A DNA stretch of 64,000 bases. Source: Clostridia bacterium (GTDB lineage Bacteria; Bacillota; Clostridia; Lachnospirales; Lachnospiraceae). The stretch spans positions 186,001 to 250,000 of the forward strand of contig CAJTHL010000001.1 in NCBI GenBank assembly GCA_910576205.1. Reading direction: 5' to 3'. This document shows, in pieces, positions 1-7,480 of the stretch; positions within the stretch are counted from its first letter, which is position 1, and each line of letters opens with the position of its first letter. The notes below the pieces were generated by a model that saw only the letters and a list, made by a program, of their open reading frames with translations, did no database searches and had not been told where the DNA came from. Both the position numbers and the translations under genes were made by a program.

Positions 1-612
1 CTTATCCCCCTCCTTTAACACGAAGCTTCCGTCTGGGATAAAGATTTCCTGATCCCTCTGGACAGCGCAGATCAGTATTTTTATCTGGTATTTCTTATAA
101 AGCTCTATCAAAGACAGGTCGGCAATGGGGCTTCCCGGCCCCAGGCTGATCTCCACCAGCTCCACCCGCCCTTTGGCAAATGTCTCCACCTTTGCCGCGG
201 AAGGAAAAATCAGCACCCTGGAAATCTCCTCAGCCAGGGCCATCTCCGGGTTTACCGCCATACTCAGCTTCAGGTCCTCTTTGATGAGATGCATCTGCTG
301 GAAATACACAGGATTGCGCACCCTGGCAATCGTCTGCTTCGCGCCCAGCCTCTTTGCCAGCAGACAGCACAGCATATTCAGCTCATCTGTGGAAGTGCAG
401 GCAATCACAAGATCCGCCTCCCCTACGCCGGCCTGCTTCTGAGTCTCCGCGCTGGCCCCGTTTCCCGCTATGCAAGAAATATCCAGCTCATTACTGGAAT
501 TCTTAAGCTTCCGTTCGCTCTGGTCAATCAGTACTACATCGTCATTTTCTTCTGACAACTGGCGCACCACCTTGTGGCCCACCTTTCCGTCGCCGATAAT
601 CACAATGTTCAT
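1..612 (-). CDS. trkA: TrkA-type potassium uptake regulatory protein (partial, 3' end off window)
   Basis: The first 204 codons are present with no stop, and the C-terminus lies beyond base 1. The protein opens with MNIVIIGDGKVGHKVVRQL, the Rossmann GxGxxG-type start of a KTN/RCK domain. It continues with an acidic residue ending the second strand (VVLIDQSERKL) and then GNGA. This is the cytosolic NAD(H)-binding gating subunit of Trk/Ktr potassium channels; the membrane subunit TrkH is usually next to it and would lie outside the window. The ATG at 612 is preceded by AAGGGG at a good distance. It lies 27 bp downstream of the DUF1266 lipoprotein stop, so the two may be co-transcribed. Identification is by motif reading. 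Confidence 0.9.
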   Translation of the reverse strand, partial: MNIVIIGDGKVGHKVVRQLSEENDDVVLIDQSERKLKNSSNELDISCIAGNGASAETQKQAGVGEADLVIACTSTDELNMLCCLLAKRLGAKQTIARVRNPVYFQQMHLIKEDLKLSMAVNPEMALAEEISRVLIFPSAAKVETFAKGRVELVEISLGPGSPIADLSLIELYKKYQIKILICAVQRDQEIFIPDGSFVLKEGDK

Positions 613-639
613 TGCAATCCCCTTTCCCAAGCCTAAAAG

Positions 640-1521
640 TTACCACGTCTTTTCCAGCGTCATCTTAAAGTCCACATTGTAAGGGCTGTCCGCCCTTCCC
701 TTGATATCCTCGTAGATATCCCAGCGCTCCTGGCTGCTCTCCTCAGCCCAGTACTCATACCCGTACATATAGCTCATTATAAGCTCATCCCAGGATTCGT
801 ACAAGGGCTGGATGGTCTGGGCGATCTCCAGGGACATATCAAGAGCCTCCTCCTGGGTGTAGTATCCGGCCAGATAATAAAAGCCCAGCAGGTTCATGGC
901 CCGGCAGCAGTCCCATCCGGTAATTGCGTTTTCCCCATACTGCTCATAGGCGCCGTAGCATCTGGCATAAGTCTGGGCCGACGCTTCCTCCAGTTCAAAA
1001 ACCTCCATCAGAAAGGCCTCCCTCTGGTCCTCCGGCACATCTCCCATACCGGCCTCCTCCAGCATTACCATCTCCTCCGCAAAATCCATTCTGTGGCCCT
1101 CTTTGACAATCCACTCCAGAGTTTCGTCTGCGGTGGTTCTGTCTGTCACGCCCCACCACTGAACCAGAAGCTCCTGTTCCAGCATCTGGTTCATCTTAGT
1201 AGGCTCCAGGCCGCCAAAGCGGTTGTAATCCCATCCATTAAGCTCCGTAAGAACCGCGTAGGAGGCATTAAACCAGCGCACCGTGTCCGTAAGCTCCACC
1301 TCATCCAGGACTGTTTCCTGCTCTTCCGCCTCCGAATCAGCAGACTCCTCTGTCCGGTCCATACGCCCTGCACCTTCCGTCTCCTCCGGAGTCTCTTTGC
1401 TAATGGCAGGCTCCGGGCTTTTGGAACCGCATCCCTGCAAAACCAGTGTCAATAGCAACAGCATGGACAGCCAAAGGCCTTTCCATGCTCTCCTATTCTT
1501 TGTTTTTTTTATTTCTTTCAT
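640..1521 (-). CDS. DUF1266-like lipoprotein
   Basis: 293 aa. A short basic N-terminus and a hydrophobic stretch lead to a lipobox ending VLQGC near residue 31, so it should be a membrane-anchored lipoprotein. An acidic, Glu/Ser-rich linker follows to about residue 75. The remaining ~215 residues match the DUF1266 pattern: WGV and GHR segments in the first half, then a WDxxRAxNL segment, a YY..GYYTQEEA segment and a W-rich YGYEYW segment near the end. The molecular function of DUF1266 is not known to me. The start has GAGAGGA upstream. It lies between the sulfite-reductase-like gene and trkA on the same strand, but the 60-bp gap leaves the operon structure open. Confidence 0.75.
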   Translation of the reverse strand: MKEIKKTKNRRAWKGLWLSMLLLLTLVLQGCGSKSPEPAISKETPEETEGAGRMDRTEESADSEAEEQETVLDEVELTDTVRWFNASYAVLTELNGWDYNRFGGLEPTKMNQMLEQELLVQWWGVTDRTTADETLEWIVKEGHRMDFAEEMVMLEEAGMGDVPEDQREAFLMEVFELEEASAQTYARCYGAYEQYGENAITGWDCCRAMNLLGFYYLAGYYTQEEALDMSLEIAQTIQPLYESWDELIMSYMYGYEYWAEESSQERWDIYEDIKGRADSPYNVDFKMTLEKTW

Positions 1522-1581
1522 TCCTGATGTATCCTCTCGATTTAAGTTGTATCCGTAAAACGGCTGGACGAAGCCCTGGAT

Positions 1582-2535
1582 TTAACAGGTAGCTCCGCCG
1601 CTTACATGAAGCTCCGCCTCAAGAATCTCCTGCTTTTTCTCCAGCAGGTCATCCGCCAGAAGCTGGGCCTCCACATGCTCAAATCCCAGGCGTTCTATAG
1701 TCTTTGCAAAGCGCTCCCCGGTCTTTCCCTGCTGGCGGAACAGAAGAATCGCCTTTTCGATTACGTTAAGAGCCTCCTCCTTGTCCGTAAAAACCTTGCC
1801 AAGGGCTTTTCCGTGCGCCGTCTTTTTGCCCCAGCGGCCTCCGATGTAGATCTTATAGCCGTAGGTTCCCTCGCTTAAGGCATCAAAATGACATTTGCCC
1901 ACACACCGGCCGCAGTTGTTGCATTTCTCCTTATCAATCTCCAGAATGCCGTCCACCACCTTTGCGGCTCCCATGGGGCAGGTTTTCTCCACGGAACATT
2001 TCCTGCAGCCGTTGCACGCGTCCTCATCCAGTACCGGAATCCGCTGTCCGATAATGCCCAGGTCGTTGAGATCCGGCTTTACGCAGTTGTTGGGGCAGCC
2101 CCCCACTGCAATCTTAAATTTATGAGGCAGCTTCACCGTATGATAGCCTTCGTAAAATCTGTGGTGAATCTCCTCAGAGAGGGCGAAGGAATCCAGAAGC
2201 CCGTACTGGCAGGTGGTTCCCTTGCAGGCTACCACCGGGCGCACCAGGGAGCCGGTCCCTCCCGTCTCCAGACCTTCTTTTTTTATGTACTCCCTGAATG
2301 CCTCAATCTTATCATAGGGAATTCCCTGCACTTCCACCGTAAGGCGGGTGGTAAACGTAATGTTGCCGTTGCCGAATTTCTCGGCCGCCTCCGCGATACA
2401 GCGCTGCTGGGCAGCCGTTATTTTGCCGTTTACCGTGATAATGCGGCCGGAAAAATTATCCGTTCCCTTATTGTTCAGAAATCCCAGCCCTTTTACGCGC
2501 TTTTCATCCTCTGCGCTGATGGTCAATGATGACAT
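1582..2535 (-). CDS. Sulfite/nitrite reductase-like protein with ferredoxin domain
   Basis: 317 aa, cytosolic. An N-terminal ferredoxin-like half domain is followed by the siroheme/[4Fe-4S] cysteine pattern CKGTTC then GGCPNNC (about residues 104-152). Next come two 4Fe-4S ferredoxin motifs, CNGCRKCSVEKTCP and CNNCGRCVGKC. This is the compact dissimilatory-type sulfite/nitrite reductase family of anaerobes. The exact substrate (sulfite, nitrite or other) cannot be read from sequence. It follows a CoA-disulfide-reductase/rhodanese gene by 20 bp, which suggests a role in reduced-sulfur metabolism. AAAGGAGGA precedes the ATG. The C-terminal ~60 residues are a helical tail ending in Cys. Confidence 0.85.
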   Translation of the reverse strand: MSSLTISAEDEKRVKGLGFLNNKGTDNFSGRIITVNGKITAAQQRCIAEAAEKFGNGNITFTTRLTVEVQGIPYDKIEAFREYIKKEGLETGGTGSLVRPVVACKGTTCQYGLLDSFALSEEIHHRFYEGYHTVKLPHKFKIAVGGCPNNCVKPDLNDLGIIGQRIPVLDEDACNGCRKCSVEKTCPMGAAKVVDGILEIDKEKCNNCGRCVGKCHFDALSEGTYGYKIYIGGRWGKKTAHGKALGKVFTDKEEALNVIEKAILLFRQQGKTGERFAKTIERLGFEHVEAQLLADDLLEKKQEILEAELHVSGGATC

Positions 2536-2555
2536 CTCTCTCGTCCTCCTTTAAA

Positions 2556-4196
2556 TTACTCTTCCTCTTCATCCTCAATTTCCGTAAATGTTGTTCCGCC
2601 CTCCAGAATCCTGGTATCGGTGTAGCCGTAGTATTTCAGCCGGTTCTGGGTCAGATATGCCCGTTTTCCCTTTGCGCAGACAAGAAGAAGCGGCTCCTCC
2701 CTGTCCATGCCCTCCACCAGGCCGCCGATGGTGGTCAGATCCAGGTATTGTTTTCCCCTAAGGGCCGGCGCCGGAGAACAGTCAATGATGCGTCGTCCCT
2801 CTGCCTTGCCTTCCGCGTATTCCGCCGGGGTAATGCTCTCAAGAGTCCCCTCCATCTTGTTCATCAGAATATTTACCGCGTGGGCAAAGGGATGAATGGC
2901 GGTGGAAAACGGCGGCGCATAAGCAAAGTCCATGGCAGTGAGCTGATCTACCGTGGCTCCCAGGGAAATGGCCGTCACACCGATATCCGTCACCTTATCC
3001 ACAGCGCCTTTTCCCAGCACCTGCACACCCAGAAGCTTCCTGCTGGACTTATCCGCCGTAAGCTTTATGATAAAAGAACCCGCGCCGGGATAGTAGTGGG
3101 CCTTGTCATCCACTACCGACAGCGCAGAAACCACATCGTACCCCTCCGCTATGGCCGCTGTCTCCGTAAGGCCGGTGCGTCCCGTATTAAGGCCGCCGGG
3201 AAGCTTCGCAACGCCCGTTCCCAGCACTCCCGGATAGGAAATCTCTTTTCCCGCCAGGTTTTCCGCCAGGATACGGCCCGCAATATTGGCCGTGGAGCCC
3301 ATGGGGGACCAGGCCGGTTTGCCTGTCTGGCGGTTGGTAACCATGGCACAGTCCCCTGCTGCATAGATATCTTCCACATTTGTCCTTAAGCAGGCGTCTG
3401 TGAGAATCGTCCCCTTAAACATCTTGATTCCGGAGCCCTCCAGGAAACCTGTATTGGGGCGGATGCCGATAGCCAGCACCAGGGCGTCCGCCTTCATGGC
3501 CCGCCTGCTGGTCAGCACTTTCTCCACCCTGCCTGCTCCTTCCACGCCCTCCAGGGTCACCCCGGTCATGGGCATAATCCCTTCCTCCGCCATTTTGTCT
3601 TCCACATACGCGGAAAGCTCGGGATCCAGGAAATTCGGAAGCACATGGGGAGCAAAATCAATAACGCTGACCTTTACTCCCTTTGCCGCCAGGTTTTCCG
3701 CCACCTCCAGGCCGATAAAGCCGCCTCCGGCCACCACGGCCCGCTTCACCCCGCCGGTTTCCACAGCCCTCCTAAGGGCTATGGCATCCCCGGGCGTCCG
3801 CATCACAAAGACGTTCTCCAGGTCAAGTCCCGGAATCTCCGGCACAAAGGGGGACGCGCCGGTTGCTATCACCAGCTTGTCGTAGGCATACGCCTTTACT
3901 TCCCCTGTCCTAAGGTCCCTGGCCTCCACCTTGTGCTCCCCGGGATTCACGCTGACGGCTTCAGTCTCAGTAAGCACTTTCGCCCCGGTGAGCTTCTCGT
4001 ACTTTGCAGGTGTGTTCACAATCAGCTGGCTTTCCTCATGAATGACGTCTCCCACATAGTAGGGCAGGCCGCAGCCAGCGTAAGAAATGTCTTTTCCCCT
4101 GGTGAGAATGCAGACTTCTGCGCTTCTGTCCGCCCTAAGCAGCTTCGCGGCCACCTTTGTACCGGCCGCCACGCCTCCCAATACCAATACCTTCAT
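2556..4196 (-). CDS. CoA-disulfide reductase-like FAD oxidoreductase with C-terminal rhodanese domain
   Basis: 546 aa. It has an N-terminal FAD-binding GxxAAGxK motif, the redox cysteine in the family signature SYAGCGLPYYVGDVI, a central NAD(P)H-binding GGGFIGLEVAENL motif, FAD-contacting YAAGDCA, and the pyridine nucleotide-disulfide oxidoreductase dimerisation domain. From about residue 455 a rhodanese-like domain carries a putative active Cys in LLLVCAKGKRA. This is the architecture of CoADR-RHD/NADH-dependent persulfide reductases, which reduce CoA disulfide, CoA persulfide or polysulfide. ATG 4196 was chosen over an upstream GTG at 4205 because AAGGAG lies 8 nt before it. It sits between DUF1653 and the sulfite-reductase-like gene on the same strand. 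Confidence 0.88.
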   Translation of the reverse strand: MKVLVLGGVAAGTKVAAKLLRADRSAEVCILTRGKDISYAGCGLPYYVGDVIHEESQLIVNTPAKYEKLTGAKVLTETEAVSVNPGEHKVEARDLRTGEVKAYAYDKLVIATGASPFVPEIPGLDLENVFVMRTPGDAIALRRAVETGGVKRAVVAGGGFIGLEVAENLAAKGVKVSVIDFAPHVLPNFLDPELSAYVEDKMAEEGIMPMTGVTLEGVEGAGRVEKVLTSRRAMKADALVLAIGIRPNTGFLEGSGIKMFKGTILTDACLRTNVEDIYAAGDCAMVTNRQTGKPAWSPMGSTANIAGRILAENLAGKEISYPGVLGTGVAKLPGGLNTGRTGLTETAAIAEGYDVVSALSVVDDKAHYYPGAGSFIIKLTADKSSRKLLGVQVLGKGAVDKVTDIGVTAISLGATVDQLTAMDFAYAPPFSTAIHPFAHAVNILMNKMEGTLESITPAEYAEGKAEGRRIIDCSPAPALRGKQYLDLTTIGGLVEGMDREEPLLLVCAKGKRAYLTQNRLKYYGYTDTRILEGGTTFTEIEDEEEE

Positions 4197-4233
4197 GTCT
4201 TTCACTCCTTATTGTTTAATTCTAAAAATTTCT

Positions 4234-4689
4234 TTACCGGAACCGGTCTGTCTCAAAATGCTGCATTGTTTTCAGACAATTTACAATCTGTCTGAATTTA
4301 TCTTTTTCACTGCTGCCAGACAACGTAATGTCCAGGGATGCTGCTATACTCTCCAGAAGCTGGTCATCCGCATAGGTCTCCCAGCACTGGAACAGCTCCA
4401 GCTTATCCCGGTAAGTCCTGGCGTCCAGGAAGCGCACCAGCATAGGATTTACCTTTGTGGGCTCCTCCACTTTCTCAAACAGGTATTTCTGTCCCCCGTC
4501 CGGGTACTTCCCGGGATCTGCCTCCCCGGTAAACCTCTTAAGAGGACACGCCCAGATATCGTTCTCCCCGGACTGCCCCTGGTAAACCACCATCTTTTCC
4601 CCTGTCTCTGTGTGGGTAGCTACGGTCACGACCTGGTACAGCTTATCCTCAATGTGTCTGTAATACTCTCCTTCTTTTACCTCTCTCAT
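4234..4689 (-). CDS. DUF1653 domain protein
   Basis: 151 aa, soluble. The N-terminal ~70 residues match DUF1653: a GEYYRHIEDKLYQVV core, a THTETGEKMVVYQ segment, and a W..PLKRF end. The C-terminal half (from VEEPTKVNP) is helical, about 80 aa, and not recognised. Function is unknown. It is the first gene after a good promoter (4721-4749), and the oxidoreductase gene starts 37 bp downstream, so it probably leads the sulfur-related operon. AAGGAG precedes the ATG. Confidence 0.75.
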   Translation of the reverse strand: MREVKEGEYYRHIEDKLYQVVTVATHTETGEKMVVYQGQSGENDIWACPLKRFTGEADPGKYPDGGQKYLFEKVEEPTKVNPMLVRFLDARTYRDKLELFQCWETYADDQLLESIAASLDITLSGSSEKDKFRQIVNCLKTMQHFETDRFR

Positions 4690-4720
4690 ACTGTCAGCTC
4701 CTTATTTACTGTCGCTATCT

Positions 4721-4749
4721 ATTATAACAGGCAATCCTCCATTTTTCCA
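4721..4749 (-). promoter_or_regulatory. Predicted sigma-A promoter for the DUF1653/oxidoreductase operon
   Basis: Read on the minus strand, TGGAAA and TATAAT are 17 nt apart, with an extended -10 TG (TGTTATAAT). The -10 lies about 31 bp upstream of the DUF1653 start. Confidence 0.65.
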
Positions 4750-4765
4750 GAGAAGATTTTTCTTG

Positions 4766-5215
4766 TTATTCCTGGGGAAGCACCGAAATATCATTTTTCA
4801 CCGTGGACAGCACATAGAGGGTTTTTGTCCAGGATACCCCGGACATCTGCTTGATATCCTGGTGAACCGCTTCCAGGTTGTTGGAAGAATTTGTGGTGAC
4901 TTTCAGAAGGTAATCCACGTCTCCTGCAATATAATGGCATTCTGATATGCTGGGATGCAGGGCCGCCTCCCTGGCAAAAGCTTCCCCGTACCTGGGGTGC
5001 TCCAGACGGATGGAAATAAACACTGTCAGATCATTTCCAAGCTGTTTCTCGTCCAGCACCACCGTATACTGCCGGATAATGCCCTTCTGCTCCATCTTAC
5101 GGATGCGTTCAATCACCGCCGATACCGACAAATTGATGGTCTGACTGATGGTTGACGCCGTCTGACGGGAATTCTCCTTCAGGCATCTTAAGATGCCCAG
5201 ATCAATTTTATCCAT
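4766..5215 (-). CDS. Lrp/AsnC family transcriptional regulator
   Basis: 149 aa. The N-terminal winged helix-turn-helix (MDKIDLGILRCLKENSRQT, then a recognition helix with SVSAVIERIRKMEQ) is followed by the RAM ligand-binding domain from about residue 65. Lrp-type proteins bind DNA as octamers and sense amino acids or other small metabolites. The ATG at 5215 is chosen because AGGAGGG lies upstream and because the family starts with this M-D-x-x-D pattern; the longer ORF begins with an unrelated extension. It has its own promoter and is a likely single-gene unit that may control neighbours on either side. Confidence 0.9.
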   Translation of the reverse strand: MDKIDLGILRCLKENSRQTASTISQTINLSVSAVIERIRKMEQKGIIRQYTVVLDEKQLGNDLTVFISIRLEHPRYGEAFAREAALHPSISECHYIAGDVDYLLKVTTNSSNNLEAVHQDIKQMSGVSWTKTLYVLSTVKNDISVLPQE

Positions 5216-5317
5216 GTAGTTCTCCCTCCTGTCCCAGGTATGCGTCTGCGGGGGCAGAGTATACAACAAAGGCAGCCTGCTGCCGCAAACCGCCTTGTCT
5301 ACCCGATCTCGTATTTT

Positions 5318-5346
5318 ATCATAGCAAAAACAATCTTTTTTGTCTA
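5318..5346 (-). promoter_or_regulatory. Predicted promoter for the Lrp-family gene
   Basis: On the minus strand, TAGACA and TATGAT are separated by 17 nt with an extended -10 (TGCTATGAT). The 5' leader would be about 100 nt long. Confidence 0.55.
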
Positions 5347-5356
5347 TTTACAATTT

Positions 5357-5626
5357 TCACAAAAATTTTCTTTTTTGCTCTGAAATTGCGTTTTCTTCCC
5401 GGTCATTAATCTTTGCTATCAGCTCCTCGTAAAGTTCCTCCGGGTCCCTTTCCTCAGTGGGATCCTCCATAACAAGATCCCCGACCCGTTTTTCCAGCCT
5501 GCCTGCTTCCTCTTCCAGTTGTTTCCAGAGAATATCCACTGCTTTCTTCAAATTCTTTACCCCGATTTTCCTTGTGAGTACCCCCGGAAAATCCTTCGGA
5601 TCCTTCTTTCTTACCTGTCTTTCCAT
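5357..5626 (-). CDS. Small hypothetical protein
   Basis: 89 aa, highly charged (Lys/Glu rich), predicted mostly helical and cytosolic, with no membrane segment or signal. I do not recognise a family. An ATG at 5626 is preceded by GAGGAG at 8 nt spacing. An in-frame GTG three codons upstream has poorer spacing. A consensus-like promoter lies directly upstream (5652-5679), which supports a real gene. It is divergent from the XRE regulator. Confidence 0.65.
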   Translation of the reverse strand: MERQVRKKDPKDFPGVLTRKIGVKNLKKAVDILWKQLEEEAGRLEKRVGDLVMEDPTEERDPEELYEELIAKINDREENAISEQKRKFL

Positions 5627-5651
5627 AGAGAGCACTCCTCTTCTCTCTCTT

Positions 5652-5679
5652 ATTATACCCTAATTTCTATAATTTGCAA
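5652..5679 (-). promoter_or_regulatory. Predicted promoter for the 89-aa gene
   Basis: On the minus strand, TTGCAA and TATAAT are separated by 16 nt, ending about 25 bp before the start codon. Confidence 0.65.
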
Positions 5680-5748
5680 CACATTCGACAATCGTTTTGA
5701 ATTTTGCGATAATTCCCGTTACCATTCTGTCTCCTTTAGTTTACCCCC

Positions 5749-5757
5749 TGTTATAAT
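5749..5757 (+). promoter_or_regulatory. Extended -10 promoter element for the XRE regulator
   Basis: TGTTATAAT is a complete extended -10, 35 bp before the ATG. No good -35 hexamer is visible, which can mean a weak or regulated promoter. Confidence 0.5.
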
Positions 5758-5792
5758 CGGTTTGCATTACAGCATTTTTTGGAGGTAAATTT

Positions 5793-6185
5793 ATGTACCA
5801 GTTCCATATTGCCCAGAATCTGAAGCGGCTGCGTACTTTTTACAGCTATCGTCAGCAGGATGTCAGTGATGAACTGAACATCTCAAGGCAGGCATATTCC
5901 AACTATGAAAGAGGTACCCGTCTGCCAGATCTGGAAACTGTTACCAAGCTGGCACAATTTTATCATATTCCCCTGGATCGTCTGGTCTATGCCAAAGATC
6001 CTGCCGGGGTGATTGCAGAATCCTCCCCCTACGGACATACGGCTCTCACACCTGTGGGAAGCACCATCCGCATGAACGGTCCGGACGCCAAGATGTTTCT
6101 TACCTTTAAACAGCTGCCCGAATCCGTTCAGAAGGAAGTGCGGGAATTTATCAAATTTAAGAAAGACCAACAGGAAAAGTCTTAG
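5793..6185 (+). CDS. XRE-family HTH transcriptional regulator
   Basis: 130 aa. Residues 5-60 form a Cro/C1-type helix-turn-helix (LKRLRTFYSYRQQDVSDEL, then ISRQAYSNYERGTRLPDLET and LAQFYHIPLDRLVY). The rest is a short uncharacterised tail ending in a helix rich in Lys/Glu. TTGGAGG is placed well upstream of the ATG. It is a monocistronic unit flanked by its own promoter and a terminator at 6201-6243. Targets cannot be deduced. Confidence 0.9.
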   Translation: MYQFHIAQNLKRLRTFYSYRQQDVSDELNISRQAYSNYERGTRLPDLETVTKLAQFYHIPLDRLVYAKDPAGVIAESSPYGHTALTPVGSTIRMNGPDAKMFLTFKQLPESVQKEVREFIKFKKDQQEKS

Positions 6186-6200
6186 AAAATCCAGTAAAGC

Positions 6201-6243
6201 GCCGCGTCAGCCAAAACTTCCAGGCTGCACGGCTTATTTTTTT
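6201..6243 (+). terminator. Rho-independent terminator after the XRE gene
   Basis: GCCG..CAGCC pairs with GGCTG..CGGC around a loop near AAAACTTCCA, followed by a T-rich tail (TTATTTTTTTG). It lies between convergent genes (XRE regulator and deoB). Confidence 0.7.
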
Positions 6244-6244
6244 G

Positions 6245-7417
6245 TTAACGGAGAACCAGCTTCGCAAAGCTCTCGCCGCATATGGTGTTTTCCGTATCCA
6301 GAAGCTCCAGAACCGTAGCGCTGATATCCGCAAAGGAATCCCGGATTCCCAGATCAACTCCCTGTCTTATCCCATCACCATAAATCAGCATCGGGGTATA
6401 CTCCCTGGAATGATCCGTGCTTTCCGTCACGGGATCACATCCGTGGTCAGCCGTAATGATGAGTACGTCTTCCTGCCGCATCTGCTTCAGAAATTCTCCC
6501 AGCTGCACATCAAATTCATTTAACGCGCGCGTATACCCCTGGACATCATTTCTGTGTCCGTAGAGCATATCAAAATCAACCAGATTTACAAATGCCAAAC
6601 CATAAAAATCCCTTGCCTGCAGCGCAAGCGTCTTATCCATTCCATCCCGGTTGTTCTGAATCCGGGTGGTTTCCCCGATGGATTTTCCCGCAAAGATATC
6701 ATAAATCTTTCCGATACCAATAACGTCCCTCCCATTAGCCATTAACAGGTCGCACATGGTATCCCTGGGCGGAATCAGCGAATAGTCATGCCGGTTTGCC
6801 GTCCGGGTAAAGTTTCCGGGTTCTCCCACAAAAGGACGGGCGATCACGCGTCCTACCCCGTGCTCCCCCTGAAGGATCTCCCGCGCCATCTCACAGTACT
6901 TATAAAGCTCCGGTACCGGAACGATTTCCTCGTGAGCCGCAATCTGAAATACACTATCCGCTGAAGTATAAACGATTAAGTCACCCGTTTTCATGTGTTT
7001 TTCCCCAAAATCCCGGATAACATCTGTCCCCGAGTAGGGCTTGTTACATAAAACGCCCCTTCCGGTGGCTTTGGAAAAGGCATCCAGCACCTCCTGGGGA
7101 AATCCTTCCGGGTAGGTGGGCAGAGGCTTCTCAGAAATCATCCCGGCGATCTCCCAGTGTCCGATGGTGGTGTCCTTTCCCCTGGACTTTTCCGCCATCC
7201 TGGCAAATGAGCCTGTAAGCTCCTGTTCCCGCCTGCCATACTCATTCCCGCAGATATGGAACAAGCCAAGCTTTTCCATATTGGGGACCTTTAAATTTCC
7301 TGTCTCATAGCAGACCTTTAAGGTGTTGCTTCCCACGTCTTTGTAATCCGCCGCATCCGGGAGCTCACCGATTCCTACACTGTCCAGTACAATCAGAAAT
7401 ACACGTTTTGTCTTCAT
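6245..7417 (-). CDS. deoB: Phosphopentomutase
   Basis: 390 aa, the usual DeoB length. It interconverts (deoxy)ribose-1-phosphate and (deoxy)ribose-5-phosphate in nucleoside salvage and catabolism. Visible motifs of the alkaline-phosphatase superfamily: metal-binding Asp in IVLDSVGIGELPDA, GKDTTIGHWE holding the phospho-Thr site, and metal-binding TADHGCDP near the C-terminus. AGGAGAG lies upstream of the ATG. It is the last gene of a pyrC-deoB unit with the solute-binding lipoprotein first, and two short copies of the intergenic repeat separate it from pyrC. Confidence 0.96.
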   Translation of the reverse strand: MKTKRVFLIVLDSVGIGELPDAADYKDVGSNTLKVCYETGNLKVPNMEKLGLFHICGNEYGRREQELTGSFARMAEKSRGKDTTIGHWEIAGMISEKPLPTYPEGFPQEVLDAFSKATGRGVLCNKPYSGTDVIRDFGEKHMKTGDLIVYTSADSVFQIAAHEEIVPVPELYKYCEMAREILQGEHGVGRVIARPFVGEPGNFTRTANRHDYSLIPPRDTMCDLLMANGRDVIGIGKIYDIFAGKSIGETTRIQNNRDGMDKTLALQARDFYGLAFVNLVDFDMLYGHRNDVQGYTRALNEFDVQLGEFLKQMRQEDVLIITADHGCDPVTESTDHSREYTPMLIYGDGIRQGVDLGIRDSFADISATVLELLDTENTICGESFAKLVLR

Positions 7418-7426
7418 AAAAACACT

Positions 7427-7480
7427 CTCCTATTATAGTTCCGCATCTGCTGTTTTGCAGTTCCGCATCAGATATTGTTT
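7427..7480 (-). repeat. Intergenic hairpin repeat, two minimal tandem copies
   Basis: On the minus strand the pyrC-deoB spacer reads as two short units, each AACA-N-GATGCGGAACT. The downstream one runs into ATAATAGGAG, the deoB ribosome binding site. These are the shortest forms of the repeat seen at more than ten places here. Confidence 0.6.

Noticed and set aside
1888..2529. Plus-strand open frame opposite the sulfite-reductase-like gene
   Set aside because: It is antisense to a protein with conserved Fe-S cysteines; the frame is open because of codon bias.
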